The notes: generated from the sequence alone by a model not told the origin. Counted from the first letter of the stretch, positions 47,529-60,459 are shown. The stretch: 64,000 nucleotides of DNA from Pegea sp. RAD2-039 (GCA_034620365.1 JAQGEQ010000379.1:248001-312000), one strand, 5' to 3'. Translations and numbers: made by a program.

Positions 47529-47712
47529 AACTGATATGTAATCAGTTGTCCAAAATATCGGAATGAAAACAGTGAAGTGACCAGAAATCATTATATTCGC
47601 ACTGTACTCGTTTAAAAAAAAGAATTTGTTATCTCGTATTTGTGGACAACCAAATTTCTATCAGACAAAAATAACTGTCTTCAAAATCTGTTTATAAAAT
47701 GATAACTTTTGA
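47529..47712 (+). ncRNA. Array unit 57, type G: donor lost
   Basis: Perfect dyad with spacer ATGTA; TTTGTGG followed by ACAACC at 47646 (98 nt), so neither GT nor GC remains. Confidence 0.3.
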
Positions 47713-48220
47713 AAAACTCTAAACAAAACGACATCATAAATTATTTAAGAAAGTCTAGTAATTGTAAATAAGGGAACATTATACAGGATAAACGCTGTTG
47801 AGTCTTAATTATAATCAAAGTAGATTAGTTTGATCTAAAGATATTTTATAAACAAGTACTAGTTGGAAAACTTAAATGATAACTTTCATTGATTATTGTT
47901 AATTGAAAATTTCTACATTCATAAAATATCAGCCAAATTTGTTGTTTGTTGACTAAGATCTTATTTTGATAAAATTACAAATTAACTTTTTGTGTCTTTC
48001 TATACTAACCTAGTTTATATAATTTAGATAAATCAGTTTTTAAGGAAAATATTTCTCATCTTTTTTTTATTTTTAAAGTTTTATTATAAGTTGATAGAGA
48101 AATTTTAAATGCTAATAAAATTTACAAAAATTATAAAAATGAGTATTTAGCTTTCAGTAAAAATATCATTTATATTAAACTTTACGAAACAAGTTTGATT
48201 TGTCATTATGAACTTTATTA

Positions 48221-48399
48221 AACTGATATTTCATCAGTTACAAAAATTACTAGGGAGTTAAAGGAGCTTTTCCATGTTCCAATTCGAAGATTAATCTATT
48301 ATTAAAATGAAACTAAAGTCTTGCGTTTGTCGGTAATCAGAAAAATTTTAGAGTAGTTTCAAATTATTCGGGAATTTTTCTATGAAGTTTTGACTTCTA
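48221..48399 (+). ncRNA. Array unit 58, type I: putative snRNA/SL-like RNA gene
   Basis: Perfect dyad. Leader end TTGTCG; GTAATC at 48333 (93 nt). Confidence 0.42.
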
Positions 48400-48813
48400 T
48401 CAAAATTAAACAAAGAGATGTTTTCAAAAAAATCAAGTCATTTGTTTTTATTTTTACTTAAAAGTTTGAGTAATTTACCAGATAGCAAAGTTTGTAAGTC
48501 AACTTTCATTTCACATTATTAATTCTAAGTTACTAATATATATAATTTTAGCCAAGGTTCTTGATTATAATAACAAATTGTTTTAGTTCGAAAAAAATCA
48601 AAAATTCTTTTGAATTTTCCTGATTTAAAATGTTTTATTTTAGCTAAAATTAGTAAGCGCTCAACAAAAATCAAAACCAAAAGATAAAATATCATTAAAA
48701 TTTGAATAAAGATATTTTTATGATAAAAAAAAATTATTTACGTTTTTAACAAATATTTTAAATTTTCCAAAAATCCTTTTCAAATTCATTTAAAAATATC
48801 TTTTTCAATTGTA

Positions 48814-49050
48814 ACTGATCAGTCAAATTTATATTTTAAATATTTTAACATTGACTCCGAAGTAAAATTATAGAACAAAAAACATTTTAGATTAATAATT
48901 AGAGAATTAGTTATTTACCTGTATATAAATTCATTACCATCATAATTCAAAACAAAAACTTTTAATTTTGTTTTTCAAGACTTGGATTGTCTCTTTAAAG
49001 CATACGAGAGTAAATAACTTTATCAGCCAAACAAGTTTGAGAAACATTTG
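48814..49050 (+). repeat. Remnant of a type-D unit with promoter and leader deleted
   Basis: The upstream ACTGATCAGT block (48,814) and GAAGACTT-like region (here AAGACTTGG) are present. Then AACAAGTTTGA, normally upstream of the dyad, joins directly to GAAACATTTGACTTTTAATC, normally downstream of the donor. GTTTGA occurs at both parent sites, so deletion by microhomology is likely. Confidence 0.75.
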
Positions 49051-49180
49051 ACTTTTAATCTTATTTAACAAAACACTAAAGTTTAAATTCTGTAAAAACT
49101 ATCCATTTTTCTAAATGACATCTATCTTATCTTTTTATGAAATTTATTATAGTTGTCCTTATTATTGTTGTGATTTGTAA

Positions 49181-49361
49181 AACTGATATATAATCAGTTG
49201 CCAAACAAATTTCAGAAGCAAATATAGTATGCTGTTTCTACCAAGCTTCAGTCTTTTCTTTTAATAACAAGTAACTAACGTATGGAATTTGTTGGTAAAT
49301 TTGTTTAGACTAGTTTCACTGTCATTGAAAAGTTTTCTAAAAAAATACGACTTTGGAATGA
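49181..49361 (+). ncRNA. Array unit 59, type F: putative snRNA/SL-like RNA gene
   Basis: Perfect dyad; GTAAAT at 49295 (95 nt); TTTCA/TGAAA stem. Its usual upstream type-D partner is deleted. Confidence 0.43.
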
Positions 49362-50099
49362 GCAAACCCACATGACAAAAACTTTAAGTAATTTTTTTTA
49401 CAATGAGATACAACAGGCTAAAGGATATAGCAGGCTAAACGCTGGTAGGTTATGACGACGCCAATAAATGCAAGTTAGTCTCATTTAATGATTGATTATA
49501 AACATTTAAAGTATCGTTTGGCAAACTGTCATTGATAATTTGTTTCACAAAATGATGACTTTTAAAAAACTCTAAAGATAACGATTTAATAAAGCTTGAG
49601 TTGTCCAGTTTGCCAAGTAATTGTAAATTAGGGAATAATTTAGAAGGTGAAAGCGATTGAGTCTTATCTATATCAAATCAAGTTGTTTTGATCTAAAGAG
49701 TTTTTGTTAACAATTAATTTACCAGTTAGCAAACTTAAACGATAACTTTCACTAGAGGTTATTCATTCCAAATTACTACATTTATAACATCTTAGTCAAG
49801 TTGTTTGTTTGTTGACCAACAAGATATTTTAGTTTGAAAAAAGTAGAAGTTAGATTTTTGTTACTTTTAGTTGAACTTATTGTATCAAAATTAGAAACAG
49901 TTCTTTTTAAAGAAAAATCATAAAATTACATTTTTCATCTCTTGTTTAACATTAAACATTATATCTAAGTTGATGGAAAAATTTCAAATTCTAATAAATT
50001 TTAGAAAATTTATAAAAATGAGTATTTAGCTTTCAATAAAATTGTGATTTATAATAAAGTTTACGAAACAAGTTTGGTTCGTCATTATGACTTTTGTTA

Positions 50100-50279
50100 A
50101 ACTGATGTTTCATCAGTTTTCAAATTTGCACTAGGGAGCAAAAGGAGCTTTACCCGTTTATAATCGAAGTTTAATCTAGTATTAAAATGAAAGTAAAGTC
50201 TTGTGTTTGTGGGTAATCAGAAAATTTTTAGAGTAGTTTCACTGTCATCGGAAATTATTATACAAAGTTTTGACTTTAA
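50100..50279 (+). ncRNA. Array unit 60, type A: putative snRNA/SL-like RNA gene
   Basis: Perfect 8-bp arms; GTAATC at 50213 (94 nt). Duplicate of unit 33. Confidence 0.45.
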
Positions 50280-50933
50280 TGAAATTTACACAAAGAGATG
50301 TTTTCAAAAAATTCAAGTCATTTATCTAAATTTTCTAGAAACTTTAATTAATTTACCAGTTAGCAAAGTTTGAAATTAAAACTTCTAAAATATTAAAATA
50401 ATAATGCCAAGATTATTGTTTTTCAATAACAAAATATTTTAGTTTAATCAAATCAAAAAATATTTTGATACTTCTCAAATTAAACTGTTTTTCTTCAGTT
50501 AAATTTAGTAAACGCTTAAAAAAATTAAACCAAAAGATAAAATAATATTATAACGTTGAAGAAGATTTGTTTATAATAAAAGTTCATTTTTAATTTCGAA
50601 AAGAAAATTATTTACGCTATTAATATATTTCTAAATTTTTCAAAAATACTTTTCAATTTCATTTAAAAATATCTTTTTCAACTGTAACTGATCAGTCGAA
50701 CTTAGTTTTAAGTCTTTTAAGATTAACTCCGAAGTAAATATAACAAACAATATAAATTTTAGATGAATAATTAGAGAATTATATATTGACCTATATATAA
50801 ATACATTAAATTTTCAAATCAAAACAAAAACTTTTAATTTTGTTTTTGAAGACTTGGATTGTTACTTTAAAGCATACGAAAGTAAATAACTTTATCAGCC
50901 AAACAAGTTTGATTTATGACAAGGAGTCTTTTT

Positions 50934-51117
50934 AACTGGTATTTCACCAGCTGTCAAAATATTTTTTTGAAAGAGATGATAAGGAATATGATTCACATTC
51001 TTTTTAGTGTACTCTAAACTTAACATGTAACCAGTATCTAGCATTTGAGGGTAATTTAAACATTTTTGAGAAGAAAATAGACGCTTTTTATCTTAATTAA
51101 CCAAAAATTAAGTGTTA
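50934..51117 (+). ncRNA. Array unit 61, type D: putative snRNA/SL-like RNA gene
   Basis: Dyad AACTGGT/ACCAGCT; leader end GCATTTGAGG; GTAATT at 51051 (98 nt). Duplicate of unit 34. Confidence 0.41.
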
Positions 51118-51216
51118 AATTCTGTATAAATTTTCAATTTTCTTGAACGATCTCTTTGTTAACTTATCCTTTTAAATTTCAATTAAAGCAATGTTGATTA
51201 ATACTATGATATGTAA

Positions 51217-51401
51217 GACTAATAAATAACGGGTAGCGCCGAATAGTTTCAAGAAATAGATACCATTATGTGGTTTCTACTATTTTTTGCAGTGTACTAG
51301 TTTAATATCAAGTAGCTAACTCTTGAGTTTGTTGGTAAATTTGTTTAGACTAGTTTTAATATCATTGAAAAGTTGTCTAAAAAAATACGACTTTTAAATG
51401 A
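51217..51401 (+). ncRNA. Array unit 62, type H: putative snRNA/SL-like RNA gene
   Basis: Degenerate dyad; GTAAAT at 51335 (99 nt). Duplicate of unit 35. Confidence 0.35.
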
Positions 51402-51849
51402 GCAAACCTAAATGACAAAAACTTTTAAAGTAATATTCTTTTACAATGAGATATATCAGGCTAAAAGCTGTAAGGTTATGACGACGCCAATAATTGCAGG
51501 TTAGTTTCATTTAATGATTAACTATAAACAATTAAAGTATCAGTTGGCAAACTAAAAAGATAACTTTCATTGAACAATTTTAAATTCAAAATAATACATT
51601 TAGAAATATTATAATATTTGTAAGTTTTTACAGTTTATTCTATAGCTAAAATAATATTTATCGACTATTTCATCTAAAAATCAACAAATAAAACACATGA
51701 ATTGTTACTCTACAAGCATAAATAAAATTTATTTGTTATTATCAAAATATTTCTGTTTAAATTAACATTATTCAAGAAGACCTCAATATTAATTTATCTT
51801 TTTCAAGGATTTTTATTGTAAACATGCTTACTAATCTTATGTTAAAATT

Positions 51850-52033
51850 AACTGATATATAACCAGTTCTTCAAAATATCGGAAAGAAAACAGGGATGTG
51901 TCTAGAAATCATTACATTCGCACTGTACTCGTTTAATATAAGGAATTTAATATCTCGTAGTTGTGGGCAACCAAATTTTTATCAGATAAAATTAACTGTC
52001 TTGAAAATTTGTTTCAACAATGGCAACTTTTGA
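51850..52033 (+). ncRNA. Array unit 63, type G: unit with GC at the donor
   Basis: Dyad AACTGAT/ACCAGTT as in unit 36; GCAACC at 51967 (98 nt); fused to type B near 52,245. Confidence 0.32.
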
Positions 52034-52299
52034 AAAACTTGAAACAAAACGACATCATAAATTATTTAAGGTGGTCTAGTAATTGTAAATAAGGGAACAT
52101 TTTACAGGATAAACGCTGTTGAGTCTTAATTATAATCAAAGTAGATTAGATTGATCTAAAGACATTTTATAAACAAGTACTAGTTGGAAAACTTAAATGA
52201 TAACTTTCATTGATTATTGTTAATTTAAAATTTCTTCATTCATAAATTTTAGCTTTCAGTCTACAAAAAAAGTTTGGTTTGTCATTATGATTTTTACTA

Positions 52300-52481
52300 A
52301 ACTAAAATTTCATCAGTTGTCAAAATTGCTCGATAACCCTACAAGATAAAATGAAATTCAACATTCATTTGTTTATTCTGTTATTAAAATGAAAGTAAAG
52401 TCTTGCGTTTTTAGGTACCAAAAATAATTCGGATTAGTTTTACTGTCTTTAGAAATTGAACTACAAAATATGATTCTGTTT
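52300..52481 (+). ncRNA. Array unit 64, type B: putative snRNA/SL-like RNA gene
   Basis: Left arm AACTAAA. Leader end TTGCGTTTTTAG; GTACCA at 52415 (96 nt). Confidence 0.36.
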
Positions 52482-52894
52482 AAAACTTTAAGCAAAAAGC
52501 CTCCTTAATAAATGATAAGGTTTGAACTAAAATTAAGCAACAGTAAATGTTTGCAAGTAAATGATGTTAAATCATGATAAGGTTACAAACTAGGTTACTT
52601 TAATCTAATAAGTTAATAAATATATTCAATTTACTAGTATTTGCTAGTTTTATTAATTTGCTAGTTTTATTGTATTAAAATTAGAAAAGGCTCGTTCAAA
52701 AGAAAAATCATAAAAAAAAATTTTATCTCTTGTTAAGATTAAAGATTTTTTCTAAGTTTATGAAAAATTTCAAATTCTAATAAACTTCAGAAAATTTATA
52801 AAAATAGTTTTTAGCTTTTAGCAAAAATATCGTATATAATCGTTTATAATAAAGTTTACGAAACAAGTTTGGTTCATCATTATGACTTTTGTTA

Positions 52895-53074
52895 AACTGA
52901 TGTTTCATCAGTTTTCAAATTTGCACTAGGGAGCTAAAGGAGCTTTACCCGTTTATAATCGAAGTTTAATCCAGTATTAAAATGAAACTAAAGTCTTGCG
53001 TTTGTGGGTAATCAGAAAATTTTTTAGAGTAGTTTCAATTTATTCGGAAATTTTTCTAAAAAGTTTTGACTTTA
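52895..53074 (+). ncRNA. Array unit 65, type A: putative snRNA/SL-like RNA gene
   Basis: Perfect 8-bp arms; GTAATC at 53008 (94 nt). The tail converts to type-I/C sequence near 53,310 (GCGCTCAACAAAAATC). Confidence 0.44.
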
Positions 53075-53730
53075 ATGAAATTTAAACAAAGAGATGTTTT
53101 CAAAAAATTCAAGTCATTTATTTAAGTTTTCTAACAACTTTAATTAATTTTCCAGTTAACAAAGTTTGAAATTAAAGCTGCTAAAATAATAAAAATATAA
53201 TGCCAAGATTATTGTTTTTCAATAACAAAATATTTTATTTTGATAAAATTAAAAAATATTTTGATACTTCTCAAATTAAACTGTTTTTCTTTAGTTAAAT
53301 TTAGTAAGCGCTCAACAAAAATCAAAACCAAAAGATAAAATATTATTAAAATATTGAATAAAGGTATTTCTATATTAAAATTTCTTTTTTAAATTCAAAA
53401 AGAAAAATATTTACGTTATTAACAAATATTTGAAAATTTCCAAAAATCTTTTTCAACTTCATTTAAAAATATCTTTTTCAATTGTAACTGATCAGTCAAA
53501 TTTGTTTTTTAATGTTTTAACATTGACTCCGACGTAAAATTATCAAACAAAAAACATTTTAGATTGATAATTAGACAATTAGATAATTAATTGTATATAA
53601 ATATATTACAATCTTAAATAAAAAAAAACTTTTAAATTTTAGTTTTTGAAGACTTGAACTGTTACTTAAAAAAAGAAACTAAAAAATTTTATCAGCAAAA
53701 AAGATTTGATTCGTGACAAAGAAATTTTTA

Positions 53731-53835
53731 AACTAATATTTTATCAGTTGTCAATATCCGTTTTTAAATACTGGGGGATACAAAATAAGAATACTTTGGT
53801 GTACTTTCAACTTAATATGCAACCGACTTAACTAA
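53731..53835 (+). repeat. Array unit 66, type C: dyad without donor
   Basis: AACTAAT/ATCAGTT around ATTTT; no leader end. ACTGATCAGT 244 nt upstream. Confidence 0.48.
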
Positions 53836-54025
53836 TAATAATAATTATTTATTTTAATAAACAAAAATTTACTTGAATATTTACTGGATGATCAGAAATA
53901 AAACTTATTTGTTATAATTATAATATTTCTGTTTAAATTAACAATATTCAAGATGACCTCAATGTTAATTTAACTTTTTCAAGGATTTTTATTGTAAACA
54001 TTTTTACTAATCTTATGTTACAATT

Positions 54026-54209
54026 AACTGATATATAATCAGTTGTCCAAAATATCGGGAAGAAAACTGAAGTGTGTGTAGCCTTCATTATTCTCGCACT
54101 GTACTCGTTTAATAAAAAGTAATTATTATCTTGTGTTTATGGGTAACTAATTTTTTTGTCAGAGAAATTAACAGTCATTAAAAAGTTGTTTCAAAAAAGG
54201 ATGACTTTT
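54026..54209 (+). ncRNA. Array unit 67, type E: putative snRNA/SL-like RNA gene
   Basis: Perfect dyad; leader end TGTGTTTATGG as in unit 12; GTAACT at 54143 (98 nt). Confidence 0.42.
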
Positions 54210-54711
54210 CAAATATATAAAGAAAGCGACGTCATAGAACATTCCAGGTTGTCAAGTAATTGTAAATTAGGATAAATTTTTACAGGATAATAGCTGTTGA
54301 GTCTTAATTATGATTAAATCACGTTATTTTGATACAAAGAGTTTTTATAAACAAGTACTAGTTGGCAAATTATAAGATAACTTTCATTGATTATTATTAA
54401 TTCAAAATTTCTGCATTCATAAAATATCAGCCAAACAATAGGTTTGTTGATTAACTAAATACTGTTTTTTGATAAGAAATACAAGTAAAAATTTGTTGAT
54501 TTAAAAATTAACTTCTTACAATTAAATAGGAAAAATTTCTATTTAAATAAAAAATCATAAAACTAGATTTTCGACCGTTTGTTTAAGGATTAATTTTGTT
54601 TTTAGTTTCATGAAATTTCATAAAAAATTAGGAAATGTTGGAAAAATTATAGAAATAGATTTTAGCTTTCAGTCTACAAAAAAGTTTGGTTTGTCATTGT
54701 GATGTTTGCTA

Positions 54712-54893
54712 AACTAATATTTCATCAGTTGTCAAAATTGCTTGATAACCCCACCAGATAAAATGAAATCTAACATTCGTTTGTTTAATCTGTTATTAAA
54801 ATTAAAGTAAAGTCTTGCGTTTGCAGGTAACAAAAACAATTCAGATTAGTTTCATTGTCTTTAGAAATTGAACTAGAAAATATGATTCTTTTT
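54712..54893 (+). ncRNA. Array unit 68, type B: putative snRNA/SL-like RNA gene
   Basis: Left arm AACTAAT. Leader end GCGTTTGCAG; GTAACA at 54827 (96 nt). The unit tail is cut at about 54,912 and fused to unit 69. Confidence 0.37.
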
Positions 54894-54942
54894 TAAACTT
54901 TAAGCAAAAAGCTAACATTCTTACTAATTCTATGTTAAAATT

Positions 54943-55126
54943 AACCGATGTATAATCAGTTGTCCAAAATATCGGAAAAGAAGTAGATCTTTACTTAATA
55001 TTCGGCAAAACTGTAGTGTAATCGTTGAATAAAAAGTAATTAATGTTTTGTGTTTGTGGCTAATCAATTATTTTATCAGAAAAAGTTAATTGTCATAGAA
55101 ACTTTGTTTGAGAAAAATGTTGACTT
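54943..55126 (+). ncRNA. Array unit 69, type J: divergent singleton related to E/G
   Basis: Dyad AACCGAT/ATCAGTT around GTATA (one mismatch). TGTAGTGTAATCG replaces TGTACTCG; TTTGTGG is followed by CTAATC at 55060 (98 nt), so the GT is lost. The downstream 500 nt (ACGACGTCAC, GGGTAAATATTTACAGG) is the most diverged of the E/G family. Confidence 0.33.
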
Positions 55127-55686
55127 TAACAAAAATAACAAAACGACGTCACAAGAAGTTTTAGATTTTTAAGTAATTGTTAATTAGGGTAAATATTTAC
55201 AGGATAAGAGCTGTTAGATCATGATTATTGTCACTTCAGTTGATATTGATCTGAAGAGTTTTCATAAACAAGTAATTTAGCAGTTAGCAAACATCAACTA
55301 TAACTTTCATTGGATGTTATTTATTCCAAATTACTACATTTAAAAAATCTTAGACTAGTTTGTGTTTGTTGACGAACTAGACAATTTATTTTGATAAAAG
55401 TAAGAGGTAGATTTTTGTTGATGTTTAGTTTTTTTAGTTAATAAACTTTTTAGTTACTAAACAACTTATTTTAATAAAATTAGAAAAGGATCTTTTTAAA
55501 TAAAAATTATAAAATGAAGTTGTACATCTTTTTTTTGTGATTAAAATAAATATTTAAGTTGAAGGGAAAATTTTAAATTATAATCAGTTTTAGAAAAATT
55601 ACAAAAATAGTTTTTAGATTTAACAAAAATATCGTTTATAATAAAGTTTACGAAACAAGTTTGATTTGTCATTATGACTTTTGTTA

Positions 55687-55865
55687 AACTGATGTTTCAT
55701 CAGTTTCCAAATTTAAACTAGGGAAGTAAAGGAGCTTTATCCTTTATAATCGAAGTTTAATCTAGTATTAAAATGAAACTAAAGTCTTGCGTTTGTGGGT
55801 AATCAGAAAATTTTTAGAGTAGTTTCACAGTTATTGGAAATTATTCTAAAAAGTTTTGACTTTAA
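55687..55865 (+). ncRNA. Array unit 70, type A: putative snRNA/SL-like RNA gene
   Basis: Perfect 8-bp arms; GTAATC at 55799 (93 nt); AATTTTTAG at 55809-55817. Confidence 0.45.
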
Positions 55866-56519
55866 TGAAATTTAAACACAGAGATGTTTTCAAAAAATTC
55901 AAGTCATTTATTTAAATTTTCTAAAAACTTTTATTAATTTATCAGTTAGCAAAGTTTGAAATTAAAATTTCTAAAATAATGAAATAATAATGCCAAGATT
56001 ATTGTTTTTCAATAACAAAATATTTTAGTTTATTAAAATTAAAAATTATTTTGATACTTCTCAAATTAAACTGTTTTTCTTTAGTTAAAATTAGTAAGCG
56101 CTTAAAAAAATTAAACCAAAAGATAAAATAATATTATAACGTTGAAAAAGATTTGTTTATAATAAAAGTTCATTTTTAATTTCGAAAAAGAAAATTATTT
56201 ACGTTATTAATAAATATTTAAATTTTTAGAAAATACTTTTAAACTTCATTTAAAAATATCTTTTTCAACTGTAACTGATCAGTCAAACTTAGTTTTAAGT
56301 CTTTTAAGATTAACTCCGAAGTAAATTTATCAAACAAATAAAATTTTAGATGAATAATTAGAGAATTATATATTGACCTATATATAAATACATTAAATTT
56401 TAAATCAAAACAAAAACTTTTAATTTTGTTTTTGAACATTTGGATTGTTACTTTAAAACATACGAGAGTAAATAACTTTATCAGCCAAACAAGTTTGATT
56501 TATGACAAAGAGTTTTCTA

Positions 56520-56703
56520 AACTGGTATTTCACCAGCTGTCAAAATATTTTTTTGAAAGAGAAGATAAGAATTATGATCCACATTCCTTTTAGTGTAATC
56601 TAAACTTAACATGTAACCAGTATCTAGCGTTTGTGGGTAATTTAAACATTTTTGAGAAGAAAATAGACGATTTGTATCTTAATTAACCAAAAATTAAATA
56701 TTA
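56520..56703 (+). ncRNA. Array unit 71, type D: putative snRNA/SL-like RNA gene
   Basis: Dyad AACTGGT/ACCAGCT; GTAATT at 56637 (98 nt); ATTTTTGAG at 56648-56656. Confidence 0.45.
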
Positions 56704-56802
56704 AATTCTGTATTAATTTTCAATTTTCTTGAATGATCTTTTTGTTAATTTATCCTTTTAGATTTTGATTAAAGTGATGTTGATTAATGCTATGATATGT
56801 AA

Positions 56803-56988
56803 GACTAATAAACAACGGATAACGCCAAATCGTTTCGAGGAAAAGATAGCATTATGTTGTTTCTACTATTTTTTGCAGTGTACTAGTTTAATATCAAGTA
56901 ACTAACGTCTTGAGTTTGTTGGTAAATTTGTTTAGACTAGTTTCACTATCATTGAAAAGTTGTCTCAAAAAATATGACTTTTAAATGA
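56803..56988 (+). ncRNA. Array unit 72, type H: putative snRNA/SL-like RNA gene
   Basis: Degenerate dyad; GTAAAT at 56922 (100 nt); leader contains CGTCTTGAG. Confidence 0.35.
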
Positions 56989-57436
56989 GCAAAACTACTT
57001 AACAAAAACTTTAAGTAAGTAATTTTTTTTACAATGAGATATAGCAGTCTAAAAGCTATTAGCTTTGACAACGCCAATAAATACAGGTTAGTTTAATTTA
57101 ATGATTAACTATAAACAATTAATGTATCAGTTAGCAAACTTAAGAGATAATTTTCATTGAACAATTTAAATTCAAATTACTACATTTAGAAAATATTATA
57201 GTATTTGTAAGTTTTTGCAGTTTATTTTATAGGTAAAATAATATTTATTAATTATATCATCTAAAAATCAACAAATAAAACACATGAATTATTACTCTAC
57301 AAACATAACTAAAATTTATTAGTTATAATTAAAATATTTCTGTTTAAATTAACGATATTCAAGATGACCTCAATGTTAATTTATCTTTTTCAAGAATTAT
57401 TATTTTAAACATTCTTACTAATCTTATGTTAAAATT

Positions 57437-57620
57437 AACTGATATATAATCAGTTGTCCAAAATATCGGAATGAAAACAGTGTAGTGACCAGAATTCATT
57501 ATATTCGCACTGTACTCGTTTTATATAAGGAATTTGTTATCTCGTATTTGTGGAAAACCAAATTTCTATCAGACAAAAATAACTGTCTTCAAAATCTGTT
57601 TCTAAAATGATAACTTTTGA
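57437..57620 (+). ncRNA. Array unit 73, type G: donor lost
   Basis: Perfect dyad; TTTGTGG followed by AAAACC at 57554 (98 nt). Confidence 0.3.
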
Positions 57621-58123
57621 AAAACTCTAAACAAAATGACATCATAAATTATTTAAAGTAATTTAGTAATTGTAAATAAGGGAACATTATACAGGATAAA
57701 CGCTGTTGAGTCTTAATTATGATCAAAGTAGATTAGATTGATCTAAAGAGTTTTTATAAACAAGTACTAGTTGGAAAACGTAAATGATAACTTTCATTGA
57801 TTATTGTTAATTCAAAATTTCTGCATTCATAAAATATCAGCCAAATTTTTTGTTTGTTCACTAACTAAATATTTTATTATGATAAGAAATCAAAGTAAAA
57901 ATTTGTTGATTTAAAAATTAACTTATTACAATTAAATAGAAAAAGTTTCTATTTAAAGAAAAAATCATAAAATTAGATTTTCGATCGTTTGTTTAAGGGA
58001 TAAGTTTGTTTTTAGTTTCATGAAATTTCATAAAAACTTTCGTAAATGTTGGAAAAATTATAGAAATAGATTTTAGCTTTCAGTCTGCAAAAAAAGTTTG
58101 CTTTGTCATTATGATTTTTGCTA

Positions 58124-58305
58124 GACTAATATTTCATCAGTTGTCAAAATTGCTCGATAACCCTACAAGATAAAATGAAATTCAACATTCATTTGTTTAT
58201 TCTGTTATTAAAATGAAAGTAAAGTCTTACGTTTTTAGGTACCAAAAATAATTCGGATTAGTTTTATTGTCTTTAGAAATTGAACTACAAAATATGATTC
58301 TGTTT
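58124..58305 (+). ncRNA. Array unit 74, type B: putative snRNA/SL-like RNA gene
   Basis: Left arm GACTAAT; GTACCA at 58239 (96 nt). Confidence 0.36.
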
Positions 58306-59059
58306 AAAACTTTAAGCAAAAAGCCTCCTTAATAAATGATAAGGTTTGAACTAAAATTAAGCAACAGTAAATGTTTACAAGTAAATGATGTTAAATCATG
58401 ATAAAGTTAAAAAATAGGTTACTTTAATCTAATGGTTTAATAAATATATTCAATTTACTAGTTAGCAAAGTTTGAAAATCAACTTTTATTTCACAATTTT
58501 AATTCCAAGTTACTAAATTAGAAAAATGTTTGACAAGTTTTTTGTTTTTCAAAAGCACATTTTTTCACATGATAAAATTAAAAGTTGTTCTGATACTTCA
58601 TAAACTAAATTGTTTTATTTCAGTTAAAATTAGCAGAATGTTAAAAAAAAAAACAAAACCATGAGATAAAATATTATTAGAATCTTGAAAGAAAGTTTAT
58701 ATTTTAAGTTCATTTTTAACTTCAAAAATGAAATGATTTACGTTAGTAATAAATATTTGAAATTTTCAAAAATAATTTTCAAACTCATTTAAAAATATCT
58801 ATTTAAATTCTAACTGATCAGTCAAATTATTTTTTTAATAATTGTTATGTTTACTCCGAAGTAAACCTATAAAGCAAAAAAATGTTAAAATAAAAATAAG
58901 AGAATTAGTTATTTACCTGTATACAAATACATTACCATCCTAAATCAAAACAAAAACTTTTAATTTTGTTTGTGAAGACTTGGATTGTCTCTTTAAAACA
59001 TACGAGAGTAAATAACTTTATCAGTCAAACAAGTTTGATTTATGACAAGGAGTTTTTTA

Positions 59060-59242
59060 AACTGGTATTTCACCAGCTGTCAAAATATTTTCTAAATTTA
59101 TAAAGAAGGATTATGATCCACATTCCTTTTAGTGTACTCTACACTTAACATGTAACCAGTATCTAGCGTTTGTGGGTAATTTAAACAAGTTTGAGAAACA
59201 TTTGACTTTTAATCTTATTTAACAAAACACTAAAGTTTAAAT
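59060..59242 (+). ncRNA. Array unit 75, type D: putative snRNA/SL-like RNA gene
   Basis: Dyad AACTGGT/ACCAGCT; GTAATT at 59176 (97 nt); T-run altered to AAGTTTGAG. Confidence 0.4.
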
Positions 59243-59334
59243 TCTGTAAAAACTATCCATTTTTCTGAATGACATTTATCTTATCTTTTTATGAATTTCA
59301 TTATAATTGTCCTTATTAGTGTTGTGATTTGTAA

Positions 59335-59515
59335 AACTGATATATAATCAGTTGCCAAACAATTTCCAGAATCAAATAAAGTATGCTGTTTCTACCAAGC
59401 TCCAGTCTACTCTTTTAATAACAAGTAACTAACGTCTGGAATTTGTTGGTAAATTTGTTTAGACTAGTTTCAATGTCATTGAAAAGTTGTCTCAAAAGAT
59501 ACAACTTTTATATGA
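59335..59515 (+). ncRNA. Array unit 76, type F: putative snRNA/SL-like RNA gene
   Basis: Perfect dyad 275 nt after that of unit 75; GTAAAT at 59449 (95 nt). Confidence 0.43.
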
Positions 59516-60279
59516 GCAAAACCACATGACAAAAACTTTAAGTAATTTTTTTTACAATGAGATACAACAGGCTAAAGGATATAGCAGGCTAAACGCTGTT
59601 AGGTTATGACGACGCCAATAAATGCAAGTTAGTCTCATTTAATGATTAATTATAAACATTTAAAGTATCGTTTGGCAAACTGTCATTGATAATTTGTTTC
59701 ACAATATGATGACTTTTAAAAAACTCTAAAGATAACGATTTAATAAAGCTTGAGTTGTCCAGTTTGCCAAGTAATTGTAAATTAGGGAATAATTTAGAAG
59801 GTGAAAGCGATTGAGTCTTATTTATATCAAATAACGTTGTTTTGATCTAAAGAGTTTTTGTTAACAATTAATTTACCAGTTAGCAAACTTAAACGATAAC
59901 TTTCATTAGAGGTTATTCATTCCAAATTACTACATTTATAACATCTTAGTCAAGTTGTTTGTTTGTTGACCAACAAGATATTTTAGTTTGAAAAAAGTAG
60001 AAGTTAGATTTTTGTTACTTTTAGTTGAACTTTTTGTATTAAAATTAGAAAAAGTTCTCTTTAAAGAAAAATCATAAAATTACATTTTTCATCTCTTGTT
60101 TAAGATTAAAGATTATATCTAAGTTGACGGAAAAATTTCAAATTCTAATAAATTTTATTAAACTTATAAAAATGAGTTTATATGAGCTTTCATATTGATG
60201 AGCTTATAATAATGAGCTTTCAATAATAATGTGATTTATAATAAAGTTTACGAAACAAGTTTGATTTGTCATTTTGTTA

Positions 60280-60459
60280 AACTGATGTTTCATCAGTTTT
60301 CAAATTTGCATCAGGAAGACAACGGAGCTTTATCCGTTTATAATCGAAGTTTAATCTAATATTAAAATGAAACTAAAGTCTTGTGTTTGTGGGTAATCCG
60401 AAAATTTTTAGAGTAGTTTCACTGTCACCGGAAGTTATTATAAAAAGTTTTGACTTCAA
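60280..60459 (+). ncRNA. Array unit 77, type A: putative snRNA/SL-like RNA gene
   Basis: Perfect 8-bp arms; GTAATC at 60393 (94 nt). The tail is cut near 60,830 and joined to the tail of a type-H unit, losing D and the H promoter. Confidence 0.44.

Larger units (their letters stand above)
49465..52980 (+). repeat. Segmental duplication, copy 2 (units 60-65 region)
   Basis: Partner of 31,520-35,040. The match weakens on the left within the type-F tail and on the right inside the type-A leader, where this copy has GAAACT and an intact GT while copy 1 has GAAAGT and CT. Confidence 0.9.
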
